Positions 1 to 10,559 of a DNA stretch of 64,000 bases are shown piece after piece. The translations under genes were made by a program, and so were the position numbers. Within the stretch, counting starts at the first letter, position 1. Each line of letters begins with the position of its first letter. The notes under the pieces are model-generated. The model was not told the origin of the DNA and did no database searches. It saw only the letters and a program-made list of their open reading frames with translations. The stretch is from NCBI GenBank assembly GCA_029945375.1, contig CM057062.1:2309564-2373563 (forward strand). The letters run 5' to 3'. Source of the stretch: Agaricus subrufescens. Lineage: Eukaryota > Basidiomycota > Agaricomycetes > Agaricales > Agaricaceae.

Positions 1-456
1 GTACCCTTGACTCTTGAGAACTCGATGCTTGGCCTTGAGGAGGCTGGTGTGCAGAAGGGTCTGGGAGCTGCACAGACGAGTAACCCTGATAGGTCGAGTG
101 TTCCATTTGACGGGTGGACCGCGGGGAGCTCGCTGATGGGTGGGCAAGGGGGGAGTTTGCAGGGGAATGTTCAGAGACACTTGAACCCGCTGAGAGGTGC
201 GGCGCTGATGCAGCGGTGAGGTGCGTGCCTGCATGATGAGGCGCGCCTAGTTCGGGCGAACGAGGCTGTTTGCGAGAGGATGCAGGAGGATCGCGAGAGA
301 AGAGGGAAGCCACACGCTTCTTGGAGCGAGATATCCAGGACGGCGAGGCGGGTTTTCCAGGCATGGGGTGAGTGGCACACATGGGAACTGTCACGCCGAG
401 ATGCGTTACTGCAACCCACGGCGCCTACACACCTATTCCGAATTCAGGTGGCCTAA
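1..456 (+). pseudogene. 3' end of an unidentified ORF, one in-frame TGA
   Basis: Frame 1 is open from the left edge of the window to a TAA at 454-456, apart from a single TGA at 217-219. The part after the TGA is charged and Arg/Glu-rich (for example VCERMQEDRERRGKP and RTARRVFQAWGEWHTWEL) and looks like real coding sequence, which suggests one frame read through a mutated codon, perhaps CGA to TGA. No family is recognised. The gene start lies outside the window. It could be a host gene fragment or the end of a transposon ORF. Confidence 0.35.
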
Positions 457-1049
457 ATGTAACAGCATCACCCTGGTGACTATCTACATCAGCATTGAAT
501 CAACCTGGTGTCACATTACTACTACATAAAATCGCACTAATAGGATGCTGGCACCAGTTTACCTAATATCCAGAGAATCGTTCCATGTGGAAGCCAGCTG
601 AGTTAGTCATATCAGAGACCATATTGAATGTGACAGCATCATCGACACCGAGGTTGACACTGGACCTGAAACACCTCTGAGCAACGTAAACTTGAGGGAT
701 ATTGACAGAGGTTTTGATATGCAGCTTATGCGTGAATTTGAGTGTGAGGGCGGCTGGTTACCAACATCAACACCATGCTCAATCAGCTATCCACGGGGTT
801 GTTCCCAGCACATGAACAGTAGATTTACAGGATGCACCAAGGCACCTTACAGGATAGCGTATGCAGGTGGATGTCTGGTCATAGCATCATCACAGCCAGT
901 GTGGTCATTGTCAGAACATTTACATCACAGTCGCATCACAGTGTTATTATGTCAATAGGTTCTTATTGGTGCTAGCCAAAAGGGGTGACCAAATTAATTC
1001 AGGGCATTGGCAATAACAAATGTGTCCCGTAAACTAGTCCTAATATCTA
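457..1049. other. Intergenic, nothing recognised
   Basis: About 590 bp with only short ORFs on both strands and no recognisable domain, RNA gene or repeat. Confidence 0.4.
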
Positions 1050-1990
1050 AATCTTGAGGCCATCGTCAATAGTTTGTTGAAAGTTGGATACATGTACAGG
1101 GATAGATGTTTTATCGGTAACTCCATAGAGGGATCGGTCAAACTTGAGCATTTTCCCTAGCACCCTAAGGATAAATATTAGTAGCTTGTCAGAATAAGTA
1201 GACGCAGGGACAGACTTTTGAACCCCTCCGGTGGTGCCCTGAGCCTTTTCCCTGCATTGAGCCAAACAGTCATCAACGTTATTCCAATAAGCAAGATCAG
1301 AGCCGCAGTTTGCATAGACGTAACGCTATGATACCATTTAAGGTAAGTAAGTGTGAATGGCAACATCAACTTACCAAGATGGCAAGCCGAGCACAGAGAG
1401 GGACCGAAACACTGCATTGAGATCCCTCAATGACTTTGGAGGCCAGCTGATAGATAGATAAGTTATCATCGATACTCTTTCCAACCTGTACATAATTTAA
1501 AATAGAAGTACGAAATATGTTATAAAAACTCACAATTTTCTTGATGCGAGAACGTGCTTGAGTTAAGGCATCAGATATTGCCGCCTTCACAACACTCATT
1601 GCATATGGGTCTTGATCGAGGTTAGATGGGACATTAGCATTATTATTTCGGATGATAGTCTAAGAAAAGATAAAATAGTATATCGTAAAAAAAAATCAGA
1701 ACCACTCACCAGTACAATAGCAGTTGAGCTTCTCTTGTACTCGCGGAGCTTCTCTGATAGTAGGACGCCAAGACTGTATGCGCAAATTGTCTTCTGTTAT
1801 TGTTCAATGTTTAGTAAGTCATCATAGTCAAAAAAGAACTCGCACATGCAATGCTTCGTCTACAGTGAACCGAGGTTGATTAATGAGAACACGGCTGATC
1901 TCACTTTTCATTGCTTGAACATCAACAAAAAGGAGGCCCAGCTGTACACTTGGAGAAGCCTGGTCGGGAAGATATTCAGTTTATAGATGT
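1050..1990 (-). CDS. Uncharacterised basidiomycete protein, multi-exon, 5' end not resolved
   Basis: Exons on the minus strand join in frame through clear introns. Reading from about 1980 downward: a segment with LPDQASPSVQLGLLFVDVQA, an intron beginning GTGCGA, KTICAYSLGVLLSEKLREYK, an intron beginning GTGAGT, DPYAMSVVKAAISDALTQAR, an intron ending TTATGTACAG, VGKSIDDNLSIYQLASKVIE and VPLCARLAIL, an intron beginning GTAAGT, then RYVYANCGSDLAYWNNVDDC and the C-terminus ending IDDGLKI with TAG. The pattern (helix, SIYQLAS segment, CARLA segment, aromatic 'YWNNVDD' segment) recalls uncharacterised proteins repeated in agaricomycete genomes, but I cannot name a domain. The first exon is not found; an in-frame TAA lies just upstream of 1980. 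The gene is divergent from the NLR at 2088, so about 100 bp would be a shared promoter region. Confidence 0.55.
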
Positions 1991-2087
1991 AGGAGAATAA
2001 GAGTAAACTTGCGCCGTAAGGCACATTGCCGGCGCGAAGCGGTCCTCTTGACACAACTTTTATTGTCTGTTCGCAGCACTCTAAATC

Positions 2088-5000
2088 ATGGCTTGTTGCT
2101 TCGGGCTGTTTAAACGTAGGCGTAACAGCGACGCGGTCGACCAGGTTGGGCTGGGAGGCTCGTCTAGGTCTTTATCGGGAACTTCAGGTATGCTCCATAT
2201 CCTTGCACGAGCACCCAGTCTGACTTTATGGTCGCTTCAGTCCCCCTCCAGTCTGTCCAGCCGATGCCCACCGCCATCATGGTCCTTGAATCTAGCGCAC
2301 AAAATTGTCCTTTGCCTCCGCCGGACACAGGAGGTGTGTTTCTGCGTATACTTGTATAAGAACACAAAATTCATGACCGCGTCAAACCCTGTTCCACCCA
2401 TCGAACCGACACCGATCGCCACCGTAGCGCATGATGTCAGTGCCGAAAGTCATGTTTCGTCTTCACAGGATGTCCCAGGTGCGTTCCTCCGTGTATATGT
2501 ATGACGAGAGAGCCAGGATTCATGGTTGCCCCAGCCCCTCTCTCACCCTCCCCACCGATGCCTATCACCACCGTGGTCCATGAGTCCGGTGCCGAAAATC
2601 GCGATTCGTCCTCACCGGATATTCAAGGTGCGTCTTTGTGTGTATTTGAATGGTAACACTCGGAGTTCATGGTCGTCTCAGCCCCGCCTGGTTCAGGCAG
2701 CCACTTTGCTGGAGCTCATCACTTTAATATCTACGGTGCCACCTTCACGGAGAGCCACGGAGAGGATAAAGTACATCGTAGTAAGAAATGTCGTTTCATT
2801 CTTCCAGGAAATAAGCTCATTCGCGTTGTCCTCAGTCATGGAATCACTTTTAAAGTATGTTATGGACGGTGCCGCGCCAAACGATGCCTCCCGCAAGTAT
2901 CGCCCCAGGTGTCATCCCGGCACACGCGAAGCACTTCTCAAATGGCTCCTGGCTTGGTTCAAAGATCCCTCCCGCTCCGAATCCCTTTTTCACCTTACTG
3001 GTCCAGCAGGCGTTGGTAAATCCGCCGTCATGCAGACCTACACAGAAAAGGCGGATCATCCCGTCATTTCTGTATTCATTTCACGACCGAACAAATGTAA
3101 CGACCCGAACCGTGTCTTCACTACTATCGGATACCGACTCGCTGATCAGATCGAAGCATACCGCAACTGTATCGTTGACCGCGTTACTACTAGTCCCGAC
3201 ATTCTCAACAAAGACATGGAGACTCAATTCCAAGTCTTCATCGTCGAGCCATTCGTAGTGAGGAATGTTGGAGTTGGCGGGCCGCCCTCGGCTATATTGC
3301 TGGATGGACTTGACGAGATTGAGGGTGTAGACGCACAGCGACAAATTATCCGACTCATTGGCACGTTTATCCACGAACACCCAAATGCACCCCTTGCCTG
3401 GATCATTGCGAGTCGTCCAGAGTTCCATATAACCAACACGTTCAAAGAGACGCCAATCCAAGGGCGGTTCAAGTCATACACCATCTCCATCGACGACCCG
3501 GATGGTCGTCGAGACGTTGCTAACTTCTTGTCTGCCGGCTTCGACGAGATAAAACGCGAGTACGCTGACCTCATCCCCCAGAACTGGCCTGAGGGGACAA
3601 AGGTCGCGAAGCTTGCCGCTGCTTCCTCTGGCCTCTTCATTTTCGCTCAAACTGCGCTTCGGTTCATTCGGGATCTTGATCAATCTGACCCTGTTTCAAG
3701 CCTCGATCTTGTCTTATCCGTCATTGATCGTTCGAAGGGTGTTCCGAGCGAGGAGCAGCCCTTCAGGAATCTCGACAACTTGTACACCGAGATTCTGTCG
3801 AAAATCTCAGCGGCGATGCTACCCACAACAAAACGCTTGCTTGCGCTGGCGTTGGCATTCCGCAGTGACAATTTTCTTGGACTACATCCTAGGACGAAAT
3901 CTCGTACTCTGAAAGGCATGGCTCTGGTTCTCCAGCTGGATCAGGATAAAGTCCGTCTCGCTCTCATCAAGTGTATTTCAACACTCCAGGTACCGCCCTG
4001 GAAGGAAGCACATAAGATGCCGGTGACATTCTTACATGCTTCTTTTGCCGACTACCTGGTGGATGAGCAAAGATCGGGGAAATTTTATATTGATGTTGAT
4101 GGTATTGAGGACGATATGTTACTGGGCTATCTCAACTTGTGGGATAAATATTCTGGGGAGGATTCAGGTACGTCTGAGTATATCATCATCGTGTTTGAGT
4201 AATGCTTATACCAGGTTTCAGCTGCTCGAGGCAAATTTATCAGTGCGGGAATGGCAGGACTCCCGGAAAAGGAAATTGTAGCATTTACCACAGATATCCT
4301 CGCGGAAATGGGCGACAGGCTACTAACCGAGATAGTGAACAGGCATAAGCCTGAGCAAGGGATATCGTCACAGTCGCATCAAAAAGCTATTGAGTGTTTT
4401 GATGCCCTCCTAAATATCAACATGATCAGGCTTTGCAACTTCAATGATAGACTGTGGACTGCTAACTACAGCTATGGCATTGTATATCTATTTGTTAGCA
4501 GAGCATTTGAGGCATGGAAGGTAGTATTGGACTTGGTATCAAACATAGGGATTTCTGACTGCTGTTCTAGGAATTTCGATATGAACTTGGTAAAAACGGG
4601 ATGTTTCAAGAGGTCTACTACAAGGATATAGATGTTGACTTGGATGTTAATGGAAAATATATGGTTAAAGTGGTAAGTAAATGAGGCAGTGAAGTGTTGA
4701 CTGTTATTGACTATTTTGTTTGACAAATGTGATGGATCAGCCTGTAAGTGGATGAGTTGGTGAGGTGTGGTCTGTCATTGACTATTTCTCTTCCACAAAT
4801 CTCATGCATCAGCTTGTAAGTACATCAGTTGGTGAAGTCTTGTCTGTCATTGACTATTTCTCTTCCACAAATCTCATGCATCAGGATGTAAGTACATTAG
4901 TTGGTGAAGTCTGGTCTGTCATTGACTATTTTTCTTCCACAAATCTCATGCATCAGGATGTAAGTACATCAGTTGGTGAAGTCTTGTCTGTCATTGACTA

Positions 5001-6329
5001 TTTCTCTTCCACAAATCCCATGCATCAGGCTGTAAGTACATCAGTTGGTGAAGTCTGGTCTATCATTGACTATTTCTCTTCCACAAATCTCATCCATCAG
5101 CTTGTAAGAACATCAGTTGGTAAAGTCTAGTGTGTCATTGACTATTTCTCTTCCACAAATCTCATGCATCAGGATGTAAGTGCATCAGTTGGTGAAGTGT
5201 GGTCTGTCATTGACTATTTCTCTTCCACAAATCTCATGGATCAGCGTGTAAGTACATGAGTTAGTGAAGTGTGGTCTGTCATTGACTATTTCTCTTCCAC
5301 AAATCTCATGCATCAGGTTGTAAGTACATGAGTTGGTGAAGTGTGGTCTGTCATTGACTATTTCTCTTCTGCAAATCTCATGGATCAGGGTGTAAGTACA
5401 TGAGTTGGTGAAGTGTGGTCTGTCATTGACTATTTCTCTTCCACAAATCTCATGCATCAGGCTGTAGTGCATCGGTTGGTGAAGTGTACATCTGTCATTG
5501 TAAGTCTGGTCTTTGACTATTTCACAAATCTCATGCATCAGGTTGTAAGTACATGAGTTGGTGAAGTGTGGTCTGTCATTGACTATTTCTCTTCCACAAA
5601 TCTCATGCATCAGGGTGTAAGTGCATCAGTTGGTGAAGTGTGGTCTGTCATTGACTATCTCTCTTCCACAACTGTCATGCATCAGCCTGTAAGTACATGA
5701 GTTGGTGAAGTGTGGTCTGTCATTGACTATTTCTCTTCCACAAATCTCATGCATCAGCATGTAAGCACATGAGTTGGTGAAGTCTGGTCTGTTATTGACT
5801 ATTTCTCTTCCACAAATCTCATGCATCAGCCTGTAAGTAGATGAGTTGGTGAAGTCTGGTCTGTCATTGACTATTCCTTTTCCACAAATCTCATGCATCA
5901 GGTTGTAAGTACATGAGCTGGTGAAGTCTGGTCTGTCATTGATTATTTCTCTTCCACCAATCCTTGTGATTAGCTTGTGAGTACATCAGTTCCTGTTCTG
6001 TTATCTGTGCTTCACTATTTCTTTTCTACATATTCAGGGTGTAAGTACATCTGCTGATGAACTGTAGTTTGTTATTCATCATTTTCACTTTGCCTTACAA
6101 GGTTATTGATGAAGAAACAAAATGGTTCTTACAAAATTCACCCAATCTACAAGGTCTTATATGTGGAACAATTCCTGGTGGTCAAGTTGCAATTTTTCGT
6201 GGAGACTGCAAGGGGGACACATACTGTATTGTTCCTTACCACCCGAGAAGTACTGTACATGACATTGAGGAAGTAAGTCTAATATATTTCTTTTTCTCTT
6301 CATCTGCTGATCCTTCGGAACAGGTGTAG
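2088..6329 (+). CDS. NACHT-domain NLR-type STAND NTPase with an unusual exon architecture
   Basis: A predicted signal-transduction NTPase of the fungal NLR class, a group linked to nonself recognition and programmed cell death; its ligand is unknown. Exons as read: 2088-2187, three related 93-nt exons (2241-2333, 2386-2478, 2535-2627), 2682-2780, the large NACHT exon 2836-4167, 4222-4520, 4571-4672, the microexon array, 6102-6272, and a last exon of GTG TAG (6324-6329). The N-terminus is MACCFGLFKRRR, so Cys acylation is possible. Exon 5 carries HFNIYGATFTES, a short motif of a type common before NACHT in basidiomycete NLRs. NACHT motifs are a P-loop (GPAGVGKSA), Walker B (ILLDGLDE) and the sensor-like IIASRPE, then the winged-helix-like FLHASFADYLVDEQRSG segment. 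After the array comes GTIPGGQVAIFRGDCKGD, a region I do not recognise. No WD40, ankyrin or TPR repeats follow. Exon 3 has AA instead of AG at its aligned acceptor. A truncated retroelement starts 145 bp downstream. Confidence 0.8.
2241..2627 (+). repeat. Three tandem copies of a 93-nt phase-1 exon plus intron
   Basis: Exons 2241-2333, 2386-2478 and 2535-2627 are each exactly 93 nt and phase 1-1. They encode related Pro/Ser-rich segments (for example MPITTVVHESGAENRDSSS and PIATVAHDVSAESHVSSS). The introns between them (GTGTGT or GTGCGT starts, with a shared TTCATG block before the acceptor) are also related, so whole exon-intron units of about 145-150 bp were duplicated. The middle copy has AA at 2384-2385 where the others have AG. 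Confidence 0.75.
4673..6101 (+). repeat. Array of 19 intron-like 72-bp units with 3-nt putative microexons
   Basis: Eighteen steps of the array are 72 bp, except one of 81 bp and a last one of 64 bp. A typical unit is a 69-bp sequence starting GTAAGTACAT, with a branch-like TTGAC followed by TATTTCTCTTCC and ending CATGCATCAG, followed by three bases before the next GTAAGT. These 3-nt segments start at 4741, 4813, 4885, 4957, 5029, 5101, 5173, 5245, 5317, 5389, 5461, 5542, 5614, 5686, 5758, 5830, 5902, 5974 and 6038. In order they read as P L D D A L D R V G A V G P H P V L G. Flanking exons end (4672) and begin (6102) in phase 0, so any subset keeps frame. Variant donors are GTAAGA after 5103, GTAGTG after 5463, GTAAGC after 5760 and GTGAGT after 5976; the acceptor before 5974 is TAG. 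The alternative is one 1.43-kb intron made of a minisatellite. Confidence 0.85.
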
Positions 6330-6473
6330 AATACTAGGGTACAAGTTTGGTGAAGCTGAACATGAACTGTGTATGGTCTGATACTGTCATATGCTACTCT
6401 TTTTTTGTTTTTGTCTCATAGAAGTACAACATATCTCCATGCTGCCTTTTCCAACTCCCCTCATCCTTACCTA

Positions 6474-8042
6474 TCATCGGTCTGTGTAGACGAAGGAAGC
6501 GTAGCAAAGGGTGCCGTGTAGTCTTTCGACATCGCGAAGTTGACAGCGGCTGGTGGAAAAACAGTCTAGGAAGCGGGAGACACGAGTGAAGTATTTGGAG
6601 CGCTTGTGAGGGGGTAGGGAAACGGTCTTGCCCTCGATGTCCCAGGATAGGCCGATGAAGGTAAATGTGCCATAAAATCCATCGGTGCCCTTGTCTGGGT
6701 GCCAGGGGATCCTGAGTGGGGCAACAAGGGCGAGAGCCCTCGCCTTGTCATACGGGTATGTCACGAGAGGCGGGGTGTCGCTGAAGGATAGCGGAAAACG
6801 AAAGAGGGCCAAGTCGTCCTCGTATTTGACTATGGGCTTGACACCCATGGCGCACCAGATATCCACTGCGGCATTGATGATTTGCCCCGCGTTACCACTG
6901 GCCGAAGAGGCCCCAAAAGGGTGAGCATGGTCTATGTAGAAATTGCCAGGGCGGCCTTGGAAGACCAGCCAGGGTTTATGATCAGGGATGACGGGGCATG
7001 TGCGATGGAACTTTGCAATGTCAACGGTACAGGCTTGTGTGCCTGGTGGCGCAAGCGCGACCTGAATGAAAGCAGTCAGCGTTGTGACTGGAGAAGGATG
7101 AGACCGGATGACGGTCGGAAGGGGAGGCCAAAAATGGCCGGCGCTTATGAAAGCTAAAGGACTCACCAGCTCAGCTACCTGGGCGGCAGTGTCAAAGCGA
7201 GTAGGAAAAAGAGTCGTCCGAATGAATGAGTTGACGGACATGATGGAAGAGCTGGCCTTGGACAAGTGCCGGCATATGCGGATTTTGTCAGGCTCCCCTG
7301 GGGCTTGGGGTTGGGATACGACGACAAGAGGGGAGGATTGGAAGTGGCCCCGCAAGATGGAAAAGATTTGAGAAGAAGAAAATGGTCCGTCAATACGGCC
7401 GGAAGAGACTTCTCCAGAGAGATAGTCGTCAACAAGACCAGGGTGAACAAAGATGGAAGGATGATTATGTAGGATATTAGTGCTCGTGAGAGCGGGCATA
7501 TGGCCTATTGGAAAGCCTTGGCGAAGGGAAAGTACAAGATCGGGGTATGAACTCGAAAGTTTGAACTTGTCAAGAAAGAAATCGAAAGCAGAAGGGTCAT
7601 ATGGAGTGATCGTTTTTTGGAATATCTCGGGTCGAGTGTGGATAGATGGGTTGAAGTGGGGGCGCCGCACGACGGAATCTAGGAGGTGGGGGTAGGAAAG
7701 GCGCGGGGGTTGTTGGAAGGCCACTGCCTCAGGGCTGGGTGTTGGGTGAACGGCGACAAGACCAGCCGAAAGCTGGGTGGGGGCCGCCGCAGAAGGTGCA
7801 GGCATGGGTACGAGCGCAGGTGGGGGGGCATGACTTGTTCGTGAAATTGGCGAGGTTGAACAAGAAACAAGGTTTGGTGCCATCCGGAAGGAGGAGCTTG
7901 CCGTCGGTGACGTGGCAGTATGAGGATTTTCCATCATCAAAGGAGTCGGAAAAATTGCGGGAGATGTGGACGAACACGGTGTGATCTTTGGCGCAGGCGA
8001 GGCAGAAACCTGGGCGTGAGGAGGATGGTTTTGTCGGACCAT
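6474..8042 (-). pseudogene. Reverse transcriptase ORF of a DIRS-like retroelement, 3'-truncated
   Basis: A 522-aa minus-strand ORF. The N-terminal third is Pro/Ser-rich. The RT core follows: KIRICRHLSKASSS with MSVNSFI, CTVDIAKFHRTCPVIPDHKP, FYIDHAHPFGASSASGNAG, the active-site-like KYEDDLALFR (YEDD in place of YxDD), and FIGLSWDIEGKTVSLP. This set fits RTs of tyrosine-recombinase (DIRS-type) retroelements seen in basidiomycetes; that assignment is from memory of the family. The ORF stops shortly after RLHGTLCYASFVY, where RNase H and a recombinase would be expected, and nothing of either is found downstream, so the element is cut at about 6474. Positions 7160 to about 7030 contain GTGAGT...CAG, which could be a frame-keeping intron. 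It overlaps the upstream gag-like ORF by 314 nt in another frame. Confidence 0.65.
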
Positions 8043-9255
8043 TCTTCCTTTTGGATTTGCCGTCTGACCGAAAAAACTGGCTCGATGATGAGGATTGGGG
8101 TGGAGGGGGTTTGGAGGGGTTCAAATCATGGAGGCGTCGACCCAGCGCAGCCTCAGCTTGAGCACTTGACCTTGCAATCAAGAAATGTTGCTCATATTCA
8201 GAGAGGCGGAAAGGTAGGTTGTCCACAAGGATGTTGTGCCGGAGTTCGTGCTCGTGCACCTTCCAAAACGGGAAAAGGGTGCCAGTATCTTTTTTCCGCT
8301 GGAAAAAGGTAAAATGATTGAACCAAGTCTTAGACCAGCCTCCCTCGTTGCCAGGTGCGAGAGGATTCTCAGAAATGTCACGGCTAGACTGAAAGCGGAC
8401 GTAGTTGTTTGTGGACTTGAGATATTTATCGTATGTAAACGAGGGGGATAGATCGTCACCGAAAAACTCGGCCAACTTGGTGATATCCAGAACGACGCGG
8501 CCCTTGGGCTCACCCGATCTAGGGTTGATGCGAGTGAGGGGAATTGTCGCCAAGTTGGTAGCGACATGGCGGATGGCATCCGGGTGAAAGAAGGAGAGGG
8601 GAAGGAAGGCCCGCTCGTCCTCGGTGGTATAATAAATGTCAGGGAAAGTTATGGGCAGATCATCTGTGTCCTTAACCTTCAGGATGTCGCCATCCATACG
8701 ACGCCTGTTTGTGGGAGGAGCGCCACATGGGTCGTTTGATTGCCGTCTCTTTTTGAATGAATTGAGTTTACGTCTTATGCAATCTGGCATGCTGTCTGAA
8801 AAGGATGCTGCGTAATCAGGATCACAAAGATCCTCATAATCTTCAGAAGGAAGTGAGAGGATAGAATCGTCATCGGAGATATCGAAAAGATGAAAATCCC
8901 TGTTGTTGATTCTGCGGAAATCCCGCTCGGCATTTTTTCTCTCTCTCTCCTTGTTCCATTCTAAACGAGCCCTAAGGCCAAGGCCGTTGAAGAATTTGAC
9001 GAGTTCCGGGTTCCTGTGCTTGTCTGCGGCACGCCAGGTGTGGAGTCGAGGTTCCTGACCGTTGTTTCGGTTGGGAGGGCCGGCCTCGTTGTGATTATGA
9101 GTGCCCTGGTTTTGATCGCCGTGATTCTGATTGTTTGACCCTGGGTCCTGTTGGTTACGTTCACCTTGGTCAGGACCTTGTTGTTCTTGGTTGTTACCCG
9201 GGATAGGGGAGGCAGGGTGATTGTCGTTCGGTGCCGAAGAATTAAGATCGGTCAT
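7729..9255 (-). CDS. Gag-like ORF1 of the same retroelement
   Basis: A 508-aa ORF starting at an ATG at 9255. It has an Asn/Gln/Gly-rich low-complexity N-terminus (about residues 1-75), a charged middle, a globular part with GRVVLDITKLAEFF and NPLAPGNEGGWSKTWFNH, and a C-terminal Cys/His region (CLACAKDHTVFVH, then CAR.HACTFCGGPHPAF) that looks like nucleic-acid-binding zinc motifs. It lies directly upstream of and overlaps the RT ORF, the usual gag/pol order. The frame is intact, so this copy decayed by truncation at its far end rather than by point mutation. It is the only clearly uninterrupted long element ORF in the first 23 kb. Confidence 0.65.
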   Translation of the reverse strand: MTDLNSSAPNDNHPASPIPGNNQEQQGPDQGERNQQDPGSNNQNHGDQNQGTHNHNEAGPPNRNNGQEPRLHTWRAADKHRNPELVKFFNGLGLRARLEWNKERERKNAERDFRRINNRDFHLFDISDDDSILSLPSEDYEDLCDPDYAASFSDSMPDCIRRKLNSFKKRRQSNDPCGAPPTNRRRMDGDILKVKDTDDLPITFPDIYYTTEDERAFLPLSFFHPDAIRHVATNLATIPLTRINPRSGEPKGRVVLDITKLAEFFGDDLSPSFTYDKYLKSTNNYVRFQSSRDISENPLAPGNEGGWSKTWFNHFTFFQRKKDTGTLFPFWKVHEHELRHNILVDNLPFRLSEYEQHFLIARSSAQAEAALGRRLHDLNPSKPPPPQSSSSSQFFRSDGKSKRKNGPTKPSSSRPGFCLACAKDHTVFVHISRNFSDSFDDGKSSYCHVTDGKLLLPDGTKPCFLFNLANFTNKSCPPTCARTHACTFCGGPHPAFGWSCRRSPNTQP

Positions 9256-10559
9256 GGTGTGAGAATTTGGCGAGCGAAAACGACTGGACGGGGATCAAAA
9301 CGGCCAGGAAGGAAAAAAGGTAAAGGCGAAAATTTTTTTGATGGCAAACTTAATGGTTCAGTTTGCGAGGGTTATGCAGCACCTTCATCAGCTGTGTCAT
9401 CTTATCCGTTGATGGGATTACATCTCATCTTGGATTCCGTCGTCACGCCAGGAAAAGAGCAGGCTCCTACCCAGCTCGCTCACGTGCGTACGTCCTTATA
9501 GCGGACTCAACCAAACACGAACAAAGTAAGGGTTTGCTAACGCAGTTAGCGGCTGGCACCATATGCGTTTCGGGCAAAAGAGTTTTTTTTTTGGCCAAGC
9601 CACGGGATTTATTTTGTACAGTCATGGTGTTGGTATCCCGCAGTAGAAATACATTATTAACAATTGCAGCGCAGTCGCGGAGACAAGTGAAAAAGTAGAA
9701 AATATGAATGGATCAAATTAAAGGAAGTCTCCCTGTTGTCAGCGATTGGAACAGCAGTTAAAGAACTGGAGGCCCCGAGGATTTAAGTATTCTTGTTCCA
9801 GTGTTATTCATCTCTACTGGCGAGTGTGTCATAGAAGTTGAATTGAATGACGATCCGTTGGTGTGGACCTGTAGAATCAGACATCGTCTTTCGTTGGAGG
9901 AGCGTCACGTCAGAGGTATGAGAGTCCTGTGTTACACACTGTTCTACAAATGTTGAATAACAAAAATGCTGGTATATCATGACACAGGCGTACCTCCACA
10001 ACCCGCCAGAACTGGCCCAAAAAGACAGCCTTTGCGAACCTTGCTAATGCTCTGGCTGCCCACCCTATTTTCGCTTCAACTGCATCGCTACATCGGAGAA
10101 CCTAACTATGCTAGTGATATTGTAGAGGTCCCGCACGCGTATGTCTTCGTCAGAGCATCCGCACGTTCAACTTGAGGCATAGCCAAGCAGACCACTTATG
10201 ACGAATTGCCGGATGACATTTCCCTATGTGGCATCCGATACTGGATCAGCGAAATATGCACTTGGTACTTGAGCCCTCGGGGGAGGGTAGCGCTTCCTTG
10301 TGCTGAGGAAACGGGTCCTGATAAGACGCATATTGTTTGTACAGCGGCAGTAAGAGGAGACCTTGTGAGGAATGGGGTGAGAATAGCCCAGGGAAGGACG
10401 GAGCGCGATGAGATGAGCCAAGAGTGGGTCTTGTATGCGACAAGGAGCGGGGGTCAAACTAAAAGTGCAAGGCGACAAGAGAGCCGGGTGTACCTGCAGG
10501 AGAGACAGACGTGGAGGGCCACGGCAGACGAGTAGACAAAGCGACGTTGATAATGCAAG
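9256..10559. other. Non-coding stretch upstream of the retroelement with degenerate repeats
   Basis: No gene is supported. 9990-10100 resembles 15980-16090 (both carry a phrase reading roughly AFANLANALA / AFVNLTDALD), so both are probably relics of one dispersed sequence. 10200-10480, read on the minus strand, matches part of the internal region of element D (about 49740-49960), including a shared phrase reading LLPLYKQYASYQDPFP / LLPLYKQYTSYQGLFP. The origin of that sequence is unknown. Confidence 0.4.

Noticed and set aside
4765..5898. 24-residue repeat proteins encoded by the 72-bp array on either strand
   Set aside because: 72 is a multiple of three, so chance frames stay open; most plus-strand units contain TGA, and the splice signals explain the conservation better.
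4673..6101. CRISPR-like array (regular repeats with short variable parts)
   Set aside because: The variable part is 3 nt, the repeats carry splice signals, and the setting is a eukaryotic intron-rich gene.
6685..9255. Plus-strand ORFs across the retroelement
   Set aside because: They are antisense to long minus-strand ORFs with recognisable domains.
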